The notes: generated from the letters alone by a model not told the origin. A DNA stretch of 36,411 nt from CAYONP01 sp964405335 (GCA_964405335.1 CAYONP010000058.1:1-36411), one strand, 5' to 3'. Positions 7,586 to 15,029 are shown, counted from the stretch's first letter. Numbers and translations: made by a program.

Positions 7586-8496
7586 ACTCGGTTGCGGCCG
7601 GACTGTTTGGCTTGGTATAGCGCTCGGTCGGCCGCCGCCAGCAGGGCTTCGTCGGTCGGGTAGTCGGCGCTGCAGGCCAGGCCGGCGCTGATGGTCACCA
7701 CCGCTCCCTGCTCGAGCCCAGGATGGCACAGCGCTTCCTCCTCGAGTGCCCGGCGCAGGCGGCTCATCACCGCCCGGCCGCCGGCGGCGTCGGTTTCGGG
7801 CAGGATGACCACGAACTCCTCGCCGCCGTAGCGGTAGACAGCGTCGCTGGCGCGGCAGGTCGCCGTCAAGACCTCGGCCACGTGGCGCAGTGCCTCGTCG
7901 CCGGCGTGATGACCGGCGCTGTCGTTGTAGCGCTTGAACCAGTCGACGTCGCAGATGCCGACGCTCATCGGCCGGCCGTGTCGCTCGGCCAGCGCCAGCA
8001 TCCGCGGCAGATCCTCGCCGAGCCGCAGGCGGTTGCCCACGCCGGTCAGCGCGTCGACCCGGTTGTTCCGCCACAGCTCGCCGTTCAGCCGTTCCAGCTC
8101 GCGCTGCTGAACGAGCAGCCGGCGATGCAGGTCGGTGATCCGCTCGGCGGCCAGCAGCCGCGCCTCGAGCTCGTCCAGCCGCAGGGGCTTGACCAGAAAG
8201 TCGTCCGCCCCGGCCCGAAGCCCGGCAATCAGGTCGGCGTTGTCGGCAAGGCTGGTGAGGAGAATGAAATAGACGTAGGGTACATGACGGCGTTCGCGCA
8301 CCTGCTTGCACAGCGCGAACCCGTCCATGCCGGGCATGAGGCAATCGGAGAGGACCGCCTCATAGCCGTTGGTTTCGATGGCTTCGAGCGCCGTCTCTGC
8401 CGACTCGACCGCATCGCACGCATGGCCCAAGCGGCAGAGCGCGCGCTGAACCGTGCGGCGACAGACCGGATCGTCTTCGACCACCAACAACTGCAC
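7537..8496 (-). CDS. Response regulator with GGDEF domain (diguanylate cyclase)
   Basis: A 319-residue, PleD/WspR-like cytoplasmic protein. The receiver domain (1-120) has D8/D9, phospho-acceptor Asp51 ('VLSDCLMPGMDG') and switch Lys103 ('FLVKPL'). A helical linker leads to a GGDEF domain (about 145-305). Its active site is GGEEF (224-228), with metal-binding Asp183 and 'FKRYND'. An allosteric product-inhibition I-site RxxD (215-218, RASD) lies exactly five residues before GGEEF. It is therefore predicted to be an active, feedback-inhibited c-di-GMP synthase switched on by phosphorylation. No kinase gene is adjacent. The HtrA-like gene starts inside its 3' end. Confidence 0.94.
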   Translation of the reverse strand: MQLLVVEDDPVCRRTVQRALCRLGHACDAVESAETALEAIETNGYEAVLSDCLMPGMDGFALCKQVRERRHVPYVYFILLTSLADNADLIAGLRAGADDFLVKPLRLDELEARLLAAERITDLHRRLLVQQRELERLNGELWRNNRVDALTGVGNRLRLGEDLPRMLALAERHGRPMSVGICDVDWFKRYNDSAGHHAGDEALRHVAEVLTATCRASDAVYRYGGEEFVVILPETDAAGGRAVMSRLRRALEEEALCHPGLEQGAVVTISAGLACSADYPTDEALLAAADRALYQAKQSGRNRVCVAPLPPEPVCSSLP

Positions 8497-8590
8497 GGCG
8501 AGATGCTCCGCGGGCGTGCATCCCCCTGCAATCCAGGTGGTGTATCGGCCTTTGCCCGCGCGGGTCTAGGCTGGACCGCCTAACCGCTGG

Positions 8591-9085
8591 TCACGAAAAC
8601 CGCTCCCAATGAAGAACATCCTCCAGGGTGTCCTTCGGCGGCGGGGGAGGGTTCTTGCCGTAACCGAGGGAGAGCAGGCAGACAATCCGCGCCGGCTCAC
8701 CCACCCCGAGAATCTCCGCCACCGCCTCTTCGTGCGCCGTATCGATCACCTCGAGCCAGCACGAACCGAGCTCGTAGGCCCGCGCGGCAACCATCAGGCA
8801 GGTGGCCGCACAGGCCGCATCGGCCAGCGAGTGCGGCTCCTCGGTCATGACCACCGCCACCGCCGCCGCCGCCTCGGACAGATAGGTGCAGGTCGAGCCG
8901 GTCTTGGCCAGCGTCTGCAGCACCTCGCGCTCGGTGATGGCGATGAACTCGCGGTTCTGCCGGTTGAGCTGGCTAGGCGCCAGCCGGGCGCAGTCGACCA
9001 GGTCGGACAGGATCTCGCGCTCAATCGGCCGCATGGTGTACGACCGCACACTGCGGCGCGTCTTGAGCGCCTCCAGGGCATCCAT
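8591..9085 (-). CDS. Nitroreductase-family protein
   Basis: A 164-residue FMN-dependent oxidoreductase-like protein. The N-terminal 'TRRSVRSY' (about 9-16) is the family's flavin-phosphate binding motif and 'LAPSQLNRQ' (35-43) follows the usual APS(g)xNxQ pattern. 'LGVGEPARIVCLLSLGYG' is the C-terminal family segment. It is shorter than typical NfsA/NfsB proteins, like the compact nitroreductases of many uncultured bacteria. The in vivo substrate is unknown. It lies 7 nt downstream of the CNNM/CBS gene and is probably co-transcribed with it. Confidence 0.9.
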   Translation of the reverse strand: MDALEALKTRRSVRSYTMRPIEREILSDLVDCARLAPSQLNRQNREFIAITEREVLQTLAKTGSTCTYLSEAAAAVAVVMTEEPHSLADAACAATCLMVAARAYELGSCWLEVIDTAHEEAVAEILGVGEPARIVCLLSLGYGKNPPPPPKDTLEDVLHWERFS

Positions 9086-9092
9086 CTCGGCG

Positions 9093-10118
9093 TCACTCTT
9101 CCCGCCGCGCCGCGGCTCGCTCCGGTGGCGAGGCCGGTGGCGCCTCGCTCTCGTCGATCAACTCGTGGCCGAGCAACTGCTCGAGCACATCCTCGAGCGT
9201 CACCAGGCCCTCAATCTGACCATACTCATCGGCCACCAGCGCCAGGTGCCGTCGCTCGGTGACGAACTTCTCGAGCAACTGGTCGACCCGCAGCAGCTCA
9301 GGCACCAGCAGCACATCCGGCGCGGCCACGTCACCCAGCGTGCGCTGGTCGTCGGGCTCGAGGCCCATCACATCGCGCCGCCGCGCGATGCCGATCACCC
9401 GGTCCGGTTCGCCCTGATAGACCGGAATGCGCCCATGGCGGAGCAATCCCTCGTCGCGCGCCGCGTCACTCAGCGGCAACTCGGCCGGCAGCGAGACGAC
9501 CTGCGTGCGCGGGGTCATGATCTCACGCACCCGCAGCGTGTCGAGTCGCAGGACACCTTCGACAATCCGGGCCTCGCGCCGGCGCAGCGTGCCGTCGCGC
9601 ACGCCCTGGCGCAACAGCGCCGCCAACTCCCACTCACTGAGCTGCGCATCGCTCCCACGTTTCTGGATCGCGCGGGTCGACAGCTCGGTCAACCAGATCA
9701 TCGGCGTCCAGAACGCGACCAGCAGGCGGATCGGACCGGTCACCAACGCCCCGAGCCGACGGCTGAACACCACGCCGATGCTCTTCGGCACAATCTCGGA
9801 AAACCACAGGATGCCGAGGGTCAAGGCGGCGGTGAATAGGCTCAGCCGCCAGTCCTGCCACAGTTGCTGGGCAAACGAGCCGGCCAGCGCCGCGCCGGCC
9901 GTGTTGGCGATGGTGTTGGTGATCAGGATGCCGGCGATCGGCCGGCCGGGGTTGGCCTGCAGCTCGGCCATCTGCCGCCAGTGCACGTTGCCGGCCTCGG
10001 CACCGCTCTGGACTACCGACCGCGGCACCGAGTAGAGCACCGCCTCGCACAGGCTGCACACCGCCGAGACGCCCATGCAGAAGGCCACCGACAGCGCCAG
10101 ACCCGTCCATGGATCCAA
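9093..10118 (-). CDS. CNNM-domain transporter with CBS pair (CorC/YfjD-like)
   Basis: The protein is 341 residues from a TTG start at 10118, which has a GGAGGA Shine-Dalgarno seven bases upstream. The open frame continues 31 codons further into the GGGACGGACCC repeat, but no good ribosome site is seen there. The CNNM (DUF21) domain has four hydrophobic segments (about 5-29, 61-83, 93-120, 127-145) and the family motif 'FSEIVPKSIG' (about 107-116). Two CBS motifs follow (about 190-310), including 'MTPRTQVVSL' and 'LALVADEYGQIEGLVTLEDV'. The C-terminal CorC_HlyC domain is missing or reduced to a short charged tail. Relatives mediate Mg2+/Na+ movement, and the old name 'hemolysin' is misleading. 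Confidence 0.9.
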   Translation of the reverse strand: MDPWTGLALSVAFCMGVSAVCSLCEAVLYSVPRSVVQSGAEAGNVHWRQMAELQANPGRPIAGILITNTIANTAGAALAGSFAQQLWQDWRLSLFTAALTLGILWFSEIVPKSIGVVFSRRLGALVTGPIRLLVAFWTPMIWLTELSTRAIQKRGSDAQLSEWELAALLRQGVRDGTLRRREARIVEGVLRLDTLRVREIMTPRTQVVSLPAELPLSDAARDEGLLRHGRIPVYQGEPDRVIGIARRRDVMGLEPDDQRTLGDVAAPDVLLVPELLRVDQLLEKFVTERRHLALVADEYGQIEGLVTLEDVLEQLLGHELIDESEAPPASPPERAAARREE

Positions 10119-10193
10119 CCGGCCATCCTCCGCCACGCCCAGGCACCCTAGTATCCTACGCCACCAGCGCCGAGGCAAGCACCCGTCTCGGAG

Positions 10194-10266
10194 AAAAAGG
10201 GACGGACCCAATAACGAGGAGCAGGCGATCCGCCCGCACCGCCAGAAATCGGGTCCGTCCCTTTTT
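10194..10266. repeat. Inverted repeat of the GGGACGGACCC family
   Basis: Arms 10194-10209 (AAAAAGGGACGGACCC) and 10251-10266 (its exact complement, 16 of 16) flank a 41-nt spacer. It sits between the divergent CNNM and lipoprotein genes. A second copy with a much shorter loop lies at 29892-29929, and a half copy at 7451. The repeated sequence at unrelated sites suggests a dispersed palindromic repeat rather than a plain terminator, although each stem could act as one. Confidence 0.75.
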
Positions 10267-10318
10267 CGTCGCTCATTCGGCCGGTGCGGTAGACTGGATG
10301 GGACGCGGGAGAGTGACC

Positions 10319-11137
10319 ATGCGGCGTGTGCTGCGCGCGGCGGGCTTGGTGCTGCTGGCCTGCGGCCTCGGCGGCTGCGGCAACAAGGAGAAGAGCGAGC
10401 TGTACGTCGGCCTGCAGGCGATCATCGCCGAGCCGGAGTTCATGCAGGCGATGATGCGCGTCGATGTGGCCGGCACCGTGGCGCTGATGAACCTCACCGC
10501 CGAGCAGGCGACCATCCTCGGCAACTGGGCCGAGGAGCATGGCGGCGCGGTGCGCCAGTTGTTGACCGAGAAGCTGGCCGAGCTCGGCGGTTCGGCCGAC
10601 CAGATGCGTCAGGCGGCCGACGCGCTGGTCACCGAGCGCGCCGCCACGCTGGCCGAGCAGAAGGCGCTGCGCGAGGAGCGGCTCGGGCCGGACAATCCGA
10701 TCGACCGGCAGGAGCCGCCGCTGCAGATCGACGAGCTCATCGCGCCGCACTTGGAGGCGTTGGCGCCGGTGGTCGAGCAGCTCAGCGATCGGCAGCAGTT
10801 GGTCGCCCTCGGCGGCTGGAACAGCGTGGCCGAGGCGGTGGCGGCGGATTTGGCCGCCGACGCGATCGCGCGGGCGGCGACGCGTGCCGACCTGGCCAAC
10901 CGGTTGGTGCAGGCGCGCGGGCTGGGCTTCTTCCCGGCCGAGGAGGTCCGGCAGCAGGCCGAGCGGGCGGTCGAAGAGGTGATGGACGGCGGCGGCGAGG
11001 TGGAGGAGCTGGTGGCGGCCCTGTTTGCCGCCCTGCCGGCCGAGGACGCGGCGAAGCAACGCGCCGAGGCGGGCGAGGCGCTGGCCAGTCTGCTCTGCTG
11101 CCAGGACACCGCGGAGCTGCTGGCCCTGGTGCCCTGA
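10319..11137 (+). CDS. Lipoprotein of unknown function
   Basis: A 272-residue protein. The N terminus 'MRRVLRAAGLVLLACGLGGC' is a lipoprotein signal with lipobox LGGC, so Cys20 would be lipidated and the rest held in the envelope. The mature part is almost wholly helical (Ala, Glu, Leu, Gln rich) with no motif I recognise. Its spacing of charged and small residues suggests a helical bundle. The ATG at 10319 was selected because GGGAGAG lies seven bases upstream and the signal begins there. The longer open frame upstream runs through the palindromic repeat. It faces the small lipoprotein gene at 11193 across a GC hairpin. No function is proposed. Confidence 0.75.
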   Translation: MRRVLRAAGLVLLACGLGGCGNKEKSELYVGLQAIIAEPEFMQAMMRVDVAGTVALMNLTAEQATILGNWAEEHGGAVRQLLTEKLAELGGSADQMRQAADALVTERAATLAEQKALREERLGPDNPIDRQEPPLQIDELIAPHLEALAPVVEQLSDRQQLVALGGWNSVAEAVAADLAADAIARAATRADLANRLVQARGLGFFPAEEVRQQAERAVEEVMDGGGEVEELVAALFAALPAEDAAKQRAEAGEALASLLCCQDTAELLALVP

Positions 11138-11143
11138 AACGGC

Positions 11144-11170
11144 GCGGGGCGGCCGAGGAGGCCGCCCCGC
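11144..11170. terminator. GC-rich hairpin between convergent lipoprotein genes
   Basis: A perfect 11-bp stem (11144-11154 with 11160-11170) around a GAGGA loop. It is placed between two convergent genes, so it could serve both. There is no U-tract on either strand. Confidence 0.6.
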
Positions 11171-11192
11171 TCGAACTTGTGCCGGAACCGAG

Positions 11193-11426
11193 CTACTCGC
11201 CTTCGCCCTCGGTCGAGGTCTCGGTCGAGGTCTCGGTCGGGGTTTCGGTCTCGCCGCTGGTGTCGGCCGGCGCGGCACCGGGCTGGGCCTGAGGCTTGTT
11301 CGGGTCCATGGGCCCACCGCCGGCCGAGATGGGTGGCGGGTTGTTGAGTTCGGCTTTGCGCTTGATGCTCGTGCAGCCCGAGAGCAGCAGCGAGATCAAC
11401 GCCAGCATCAGCAGGACATATCGCAT
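11193..11426 (-). CDS. Small lipoprotein A of the pilin cluster
   Basis: A 77-residue protein. The signal peptide has lipobox LSGC, followed by 'TSIKRKAELNNPPPI' and 'GGGPMDPN', both shared almost exactly with the lipoprotein at 13974. The last ~30 residues are a low-complexity Thr/Glu/Ser tail built from repeating TET/TST units, probably disordered. GAGGAG precedes the ATG. It lies 117 nt downstream of prepilin gene A on the same strand, with a strong hairpin between them. The family is not one I recognise. Its repeated association with prepilin-like genes suggests a role in display or anchoring of those pilins (inference). Confidence 0.75.
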   Translation of the reverse strand: MRYVLLMLALISLLLSGCTSIKRKAELNNPPPISAGGGPMDPNKPQAQPGAAPADTSGETETPTETSTETSTEGEGE

Positions 11427-11466
11427 CGACGAGTCTCCTCACTCTCGCGTGGCGGCTCACCTCGCA

Positions 11467-11504
11467 GCGAGGCGGGCCGCGACGGCTGCCACAGCCCGCC
11501 TCGC
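11467..11504. terminator. Hairpin between prepilin A and lipoprotein A
   Basis: Arms GCGAGGCGGGC (11467-11477) and GCCCGCCTCGC (11494-11504) form a perfect 11-bp stem with a 16-nt loop. Lying inside the presumed pilin-lipoprotein transcript, it could stabilise the pilin mRNA 3' end or end most transcripts before the lipoprotein. No U-tract. Confidence 0.55.
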
Positions 11505-11543
11505 AAGGTCTATACGCACCAGTCGATCAGACGCGCCCTGGAA

Positions 11544-12272
11544 TCAGAGCGTGTCGATCGGATTGCTGGGCAAGTGCCAGCCGTGGTTGCGATAGAACCA
11601 GTTGATGTCGTAGCTCGGGACGCCGAGCGGCGTGATCTCGGGCACCTTGGCGATCTTGACATGCCCGTCGGCATAGGCCGCGTTGATGTCGATCACGCCC
11701 TTGCTCACGCCGGCGTGCCAGCACCACGGGGTGTCGCCACCCCAGTGCCAGCCCTCTTCGACCAGGATCATCATCTCTGCCGGCTGGCGGAAGGTGGCCA
11801 GTTTGCACGGCCCTTCGATCGAGCCGTAGGCATCCAGGCCATGCCGCCAGTAGTACGAGCCGCGCTGTCGGCCGCTGATCCAGCGACCGGGCAGCGGGTC
11901 GGACGGGCAGTAGAAGATCTGGGTATTCTTCAGGTACGGATTGATCGTCCGAGCGATGCCCCAGAGGGCGTTCTGGTTGTCGTCGAACCAGACCCGGACG
12001 GCGTACTCGGTGATGTGCCACGCGCCGTAGTAGACGCCGCGGGCTCCCGGCGCGTAGACGTACGAATCGGGGAACGTCTCATCGTAGTCCTGCGCATACT
12101 GCATCAGCCCTAGCGAGAGCTGCTTCAGGTTGGATGAACAACTCGACTGGCGAGCCTTCTCACGCGCCCGGGCAAAGACCGGGAACAGGATCGCCGCCAA
12201 GATCGCGATGATGGCAATGACCACCAACAGCTCGATCAGGGTGAACCCCGATCGCTTGGATCGTTGAGACAC
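11544..12272 (-). CDS. Prepilin-like protein A (type IV pilin/pseudopilin N terminus)
   Basis: A 242-residue protein. It begins at a GTG preceded by AAGGAGG at an 8-nt spacing. The class III signal is a short basic leader followed by Gly9 and 'FTLIELLVVIAIIAILAAIL', so prepilin peptidase would cut after Gly9 and methylate Phe10, with Glu14 available for filament assembly. The long globular part includes 'NLKQLSLGLMQYAQDYDE' and ends with 'AAYADGHVK', related to the H-X9-DG processing-associated proteins, although the His is not at the standard spacing. It differs from prepilin B at only 19 of 242 positions by my count. Four Cys-containing segments may form disulfides outside the cell. Expected to be secreted or filament-forming. 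Confidence 0.93.
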   Translation of the reverse strand: MSQRSKRSGFTLIELLVVIAIIAILAAILFPVFARAREKARQSSCSSNLKQLSLGLMQYAQDYDETFPDSYVYAPGARGVYYGAWHITEYAVRVWFDDNQNALWGIARTINPYLKNTQIFYCPSDPLPGRWISGRQRGSYYWRHGLDAYGSIEGPCKLATFRQPAEMMILVEEGWHWGGDTPWCWHAGVSKGVIDINAAYADGHVKIAKVPEITPLGVPSYDINWFYRNHGWHLPSNPIDTL

Positions 12273-12341
12273 GCCCAGTACCTCCTTGCGGCCCAGTGGG
12301 CCGCGGCTCCGCGCTCCCACGCATGCGGGCCGCACGAGTCC

Positions 12342-12370
12342 AGTGTAGCGCGTCGCGCAAAGCGATTCCA
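12342..12370 (-). promoter_or_regulatory. Promoter of prepilin gene A
   Basis: On the minus strand, -35 TGGAAT (12370-12365), 17-bp spacer, -10 TACACT (12347-12342). The -10 lies 70 nt from the GTG start, as in the other two pilin genes. Confidence 0.55.
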
Positions 12371-12590
12371 GTCCCGAACCAAGCAAATATTGCGAGAATG
12401 CTGCCGTACCGTAACGAATCAACTCGGGAATCCGACGCTCGGCGACGACCTTCCGCCTCACCGGCGCGGACCGCTCGCCCCAGTCCGTCTAGTTCGACCG
12501 CGTTTGTTCGCTCATCTTCGTCTTAGTCAGACTCTATGTGTTTCATCACCGAGACCAAGGGGTTGCCGCCGAGCCGTCGTGAAATCGTTA

Positions 12591-12619
12591 CTGACTCGTC
12601 ACCACGGATACGCTATCCT
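12591..12619 (+). promoter_or_regulatory. Promoter of prepilin gene B
   Basis: -35 CTGACT (12591-12596), 17-bp spacer, -10 TATCCT (12614-12619). The -10 end is 68 nt from the ATG, matching the sister genes. Confidence 0.5.
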
Positions 12620-12686
12620 GTAACGCACGCCCGTCGGCGCCGACCCCACGCACGGCGACGAACTGGCCGCACAGAGGAGGACGACC

Positions 12687-13415
12687 ATGCCGCGGAGGAG
12701 CCGTCGGCTCGCGTTCACGCTGATCGAACTGCTGGTCGTGATCGCCATCATCGCTATCCTGGCGGCGATCCTGTTCCCCGTCTTCGCACGGGCGAGAGAG
12801 AAGGCGCGGCAGTCGAGCTGCGCGTCGAACCTGAAGCAGCTCGCGCTGGGCCTGATGCAGTACGCACAGGACTACGACGAGACCTACCCGGACAGCTATG
12901 TCATGGGGCCCGGTGCCCGCGGTGTCTACTACGGCGCCTGGCACATCACCGAATACGCCGTGCGGGTCTGGACCAACGACAACCAGACCGCGCTGTGGGG
13001 CATCGCTCGGACCATCAACCCGTACCTCAAGAACACCCAGATCTTCTACTGCCCGTCCGACCCGCTACCCGGCCGCTGGATCTCGGGCCGGCAGCGCGGC
13101 TCGTACTACTGGCGGCACGCGCTCGACGCCTATGGCTCGATCGAAGGGCCGTGCAAACTGGCCACCTTCCGCCAGCCGGCAGAGATGATGATCCTGGTCG
13201 AAGAGGGCTGGCACTGGGGCGGTGACACGCCGTGGTGCTGGCATGCCGGGGTGAACAAGGGCGTGATCGACATCAACGCGGCCTATGCCGACGGGCATGT
13301 CAAGATCTCGAAGGTGCCCCAGACCACTCCGCTCGGTGTGCCCAGTTACGACATCAACTGGTTCTACCGCAACCACCACTGGCACTTGCCGAGCAACCCG
13401 ATCGACACCCTCTAG
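12687..13415 (+). CDS. Prepilin-like protein B
   Basis: A 242-residue near-duplicate of prepilin A, divergently oriented. GAGGAGG precedes the ATG. The basic leader is 'MPRRSRRLA', so the residue before the Phe of the hydrophobic helix is Ala rather than the Gly normally needed by prepilin peptidase. Other pilin features are intact: 'FTLIELLVVIAIIAILAAIL', the Glu at position 5 of the mature form, and a C-terminal 'AAYADGHVK'. Changes relative to A cluster in the leader and in the surface-like stretch around residues 65-90. The gene ends at a perfect 13-bp hairpin. It may be processed poorly, or at a different rate. Confidence 0.92.
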   Translation: MPRRSRRLAFTLIELLVVIAIIAILAAILFPVFARAREKARQSSCASNLKQLALGLMQYAQDYDETYPDSYVMGPGARGVYYGAWHITEYAVRVWTNDNQTALWGIARTINPYLKNTQIFYCPSDPLPGRWISGRQRGSYYWRHALDAYGSIEGPCKLATFRQPAEMMILVEEGWHWGGDTPWCWHAGVNKGVIDINAAYADGHVKISKVPQTTPLGVPSYDINWFYRNHHWHLPSNPIDTL

Positions 13416-13425
13416 GAGGAGCTGG

Positions 13426-13456
13426 CCGCGCCGCCGCCGACCCGGCGGCGGCGCGG
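13426..13456. terminator. GC hairpin between prepilin B and lipoprotein B
   Basis: A perfect 13-bp stem (13426-13438 with 13444-13456) and a 5-nt loop, in the 49-nt gap between convergent genes. Likely a bidirectional terminator without a U-tract. Confidence 0.6.
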
Positions 13457-13464
13457 TCGCCGGT

Positions 13465-13773
13465 TCAACGCCCGTGCGGCCCGGGCGGCGGTGGCGCACC
13501 GCCGCTCATGCCGCCGCCCACCGGCGGCGCGCCCGAACCAGACCCGGCCGGGCCCGGCCCTGACGGCTGGCTCGGCGGCGGCGTGCCGCTGGTGCCCTCG
13601 GTCGAGGCGACCGGCGGCTTGCCGCTGTCGGGCGGCGCCCACAGCGCCTGCGGGTCGGCCGACGGCCCGACCGCGGTGCCCTCGGGCGCCGGCAGGTCGG
13701 CCGGCTCCTTCATGCGGTTGCAGCCGCCGAGGAGGACCATCAGCCAGAGCAGGGCGAAGCCTAGGTAACGCAT
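13465..13773 (-). CDS. Small lipoprotein B of the pilin cluster
   Basis: A 102-residue protein. The N terminus 'MRYLGFALLWLMVLLGGC' is a lipoprotein signal very like those of the other two small lipoproteins (MRY followed by a Leu-rich core). The mature part starts 'NRMKEPADLP' and becomes a Pro/Gly/Ser-rich, probably disordered tail ending in 'GGAPPPPGPHGR'. It lacks the GGGPMDPN motif. GGGAG lies just before the ATG. It is encoded 200 nt downstream of lipoprotein C on the same strand and converges on prepilin B. A longer open frame upstream has no ribosome site. Function unknown; placement suggests a pilin-associated role. Confidence 0.65.
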   Translation of the reverse strand: MRYLGFALLWLMVLLGGCNRMKEPADLPAPEGTAVGPSADPQALWAPPDSGKPPVASTEGTSGTPPPSQPSGPGPAGSGSGAPPVGGGMSGGAPPPPGPHGR

Positions 13774-13973
13774 CGTCGAATCTCCCGCCGTGACGTAGTA
13801 CGAATCGACCGCGTCGCCGGCTGGGTTCCCACCGACCGGCGGCTTGGCCGGCAAGCGGCCCGCCGCGCCGCTCGACCGGAGGAGGTACGTCCCGGCCACC
13901 GCGGCGCGGCGGGTTGGTGACGAGCCTCGCCGCAGCCGGGCGGGTTCCCGCCGCCCGATCCGCGACGGTGGCC
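13774..13973. other. Gap between lipoproteins C and B with repeat-like palindromes
   Basis: A 200-nt stretch without a gene. A hairpin CGGGCGG/CCGCCCG (13937-13943 with 13951-13957) follows the stop of lipoprotein C on the minus strand and could terminate it. The segment around 13826-13856 shares ACCGGCGGCTTG with the palindrome at 2076-2153 and may be a decayed copy. Confidence 0.4.
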
Positions 13974-14216
13974 TCAGCCGCCTTCGTTCGTCGTCGTGGT
14001 CGACGTCTCCGCCGGCTCCGCCGGCGCGGTCTCATTGCTCGTCGTGGACCCGGACTCGCCCGTCACGCCCGGCGCGGCGGTTGGGTTGTTCGGGTCCATC
14101 GGCCCGCCGCCGGTCGTGATCGGCGGCGGGTTCTTCAGTTCGGCGCTCCGCTTGAGACTGGTGCAGCCGGTCAGGGCGACCAGGGCCACGAGCAGAGCCA
14201 GGCACAGGTAACGCAT
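13974..14216 (-). CDS. Small lipoprotein C of the pilin cluster
   Basis: An 80-residue protein. The signal peptide ends in lipobox LTGC, then 'TSLKRSAELKNPPPI' and 'GGGPMDPNNP', a close match to lipoprotein A. The Thr/Ser/Glu tail ends 'TSTTTTNEGG'. A GAGGGGAG Shine-Dalgarno precedes the ATG at 14216. The gene begins only 22 nt after the stop of prepilin C, so the two are certainly one transcription unit. The shared C-T-S-x-K-R-x-A-E-L-x-N-P-P-P-I core followed by GGGPMDPN defines a small family in this window that I cannot link to a named one. Confidence 0.78.
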   Translation of the reverse strand: MRYLCLALLVALVALTGCTSLKRSAELKNPPPITTGGGPMDPNNPTAAPGVTGESGSTTSNETAPAEPAETSTTTTNEGG

Positions 14217-14238
14217 GTCCCACTCCCCTCGCTTCGGC

Positions 14239-14961
14239 CTAGAGCGTGTCGATCGGATTGTCAGGCAGGTGCCAGTGGTGGTTCCGATAGAACCAGTTGA
14301 TGTCGTAGTTGGCGACACCCAACGGCGACGTGTGCGGCACCTTCGAGACCTTGACGTGCCCGTCCATGTAGGCGCCGTTCATGTCCAGGGTGCCTTTCTG
14401 CGCGCCGTCCCAGCACCACGGCGTGCCACCGCCCCAGTGCCAGCCCTCTTCGACCAGCATCATCATCTCGCTCGGCTGCCGCAGCACGGCCATGGTGACC
14501 GGATTGAGCTGCGAGGCATAGGCATCGAGCGCGTGCCGCCAGTAGTAGGTGGTCGACCAGCGACCGGGGATCCAGCGCTCGACCAGCGGGTCGGACGGAC
14601 AGCGGAAGACCTGCGAGTTCTTCACGTACGGGTCGAGAATGCGGCCGATCCCGGCGAGCACCGTCTGGGTGTCGTCGGTGTAGAGCCGGTGAGCATACTC
14701 AGTGATGCTCCAGCCGCCGTAGTAGCCACGAGGGCCGGGGCCGAGGACGTACGAGTCGGGGAACGACTCGTCGTAATCCTGGGCATACTGCATCAGCGAG
14801 AGCGAGAGCTGCTTGAGGTTCGAGGCGCAGCTCGCCTGCCGCGCCTTTTCGCGCGCCCGCGCGAAGACCGGGAAGAGGATGGCTGCCAGGATCGCGATGA
14901 TGGCGATGACCACCAACAGCTCGATCAGGGTGAACCCTGTGCGCGTCGTACGAGGTCGCAT
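14239..14961 (-). CDS. Prepilin-like protein C
   Basis: A 240-residue protein. The ATG at 14961 follows CAGGAG. The leader is 'MRPRTTRTG', then 'FTLIELLVVIAIIAILAAIL', so the cleavage Gly, methylated Phe and Glu5 are all in place. The globular region has the same order of motifs as A and B ('NLKQLSLSLMQYAQDYDE', 'YYWRHALDAYAS', 'EEGWHWGGGTPWCW', 'GAYMDGHVK') but is clearly more diverged, so it split from them before A and B duplicated. It heads a pilin-lipoprotein operon with lipoprotein C. Expected to be exported and assembled, or displayed, through a type IV pilus or type II secretion-like system not encoded here. Confidence 0.93.
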   Translation of the reverse strand: MRPRTTRTGFTLIELLVVIAIIAILAAILFPVFARAREKARQASCASNLKQLSLSLMQYAQDYDESFPDSYVLGPGPRGYYGGWSITEYAHRLYTDDTQTVLAGIGRILDPYVKNSQVFRCPSDPLVERWIPGRWSTTYYWRHALDAYASQLNPVTMAVLRQPSEMMMLVEEGWHWGGGTPWCWDGAQKGTLDMNGAYMDGHVKVSKVPHTSPLGVANYDINWFYRNHHWHLPDNPIDTL

Positions 14962-15029
14962 AACGTCACTCCTGCAACGCCGCGCATGTCGGTCGCGATG
15001 CGGCCGACAGCTCCGGCATCGCTGAGCGA

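Larger units (their letters stand above)
12273..12686. other. Divergent regulatory region between prepilins A and B
   Basis: A 414-nt gene-free stretch, visibly less GC-rich in its centre (for example CAAATATTGC near 12384). It holds one promoter per side, at 12342-12370 (-) and 12591-12619 (+). The ~220 bp between the two promoters is large enough for shared regulator sites, but I see no clear repeat there. The untranslated leader of prepilin A contains a GCGGCCC/GGGCCGC hairpin, and that of B a GTCGGCGCCGAC palindrome. Confidence 0.6.

Noticed and set aside
6122..8344. A single 740-residue protein joining the cyclase region and the protease
   Set aside because: The part upstream of 7585 is an out-of-frame reading of the GGDEF gene, Arg-rich and featureless, and the signal peptide lies internally.
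11200..11250. Short tandem repeat of the TCGGTCGAGGTC type, considered as a regulatory or CRISPR-like array
   Set aside because: It is in frame within lipoprotein A and simply encodes its Thr/Glu-rich tail.
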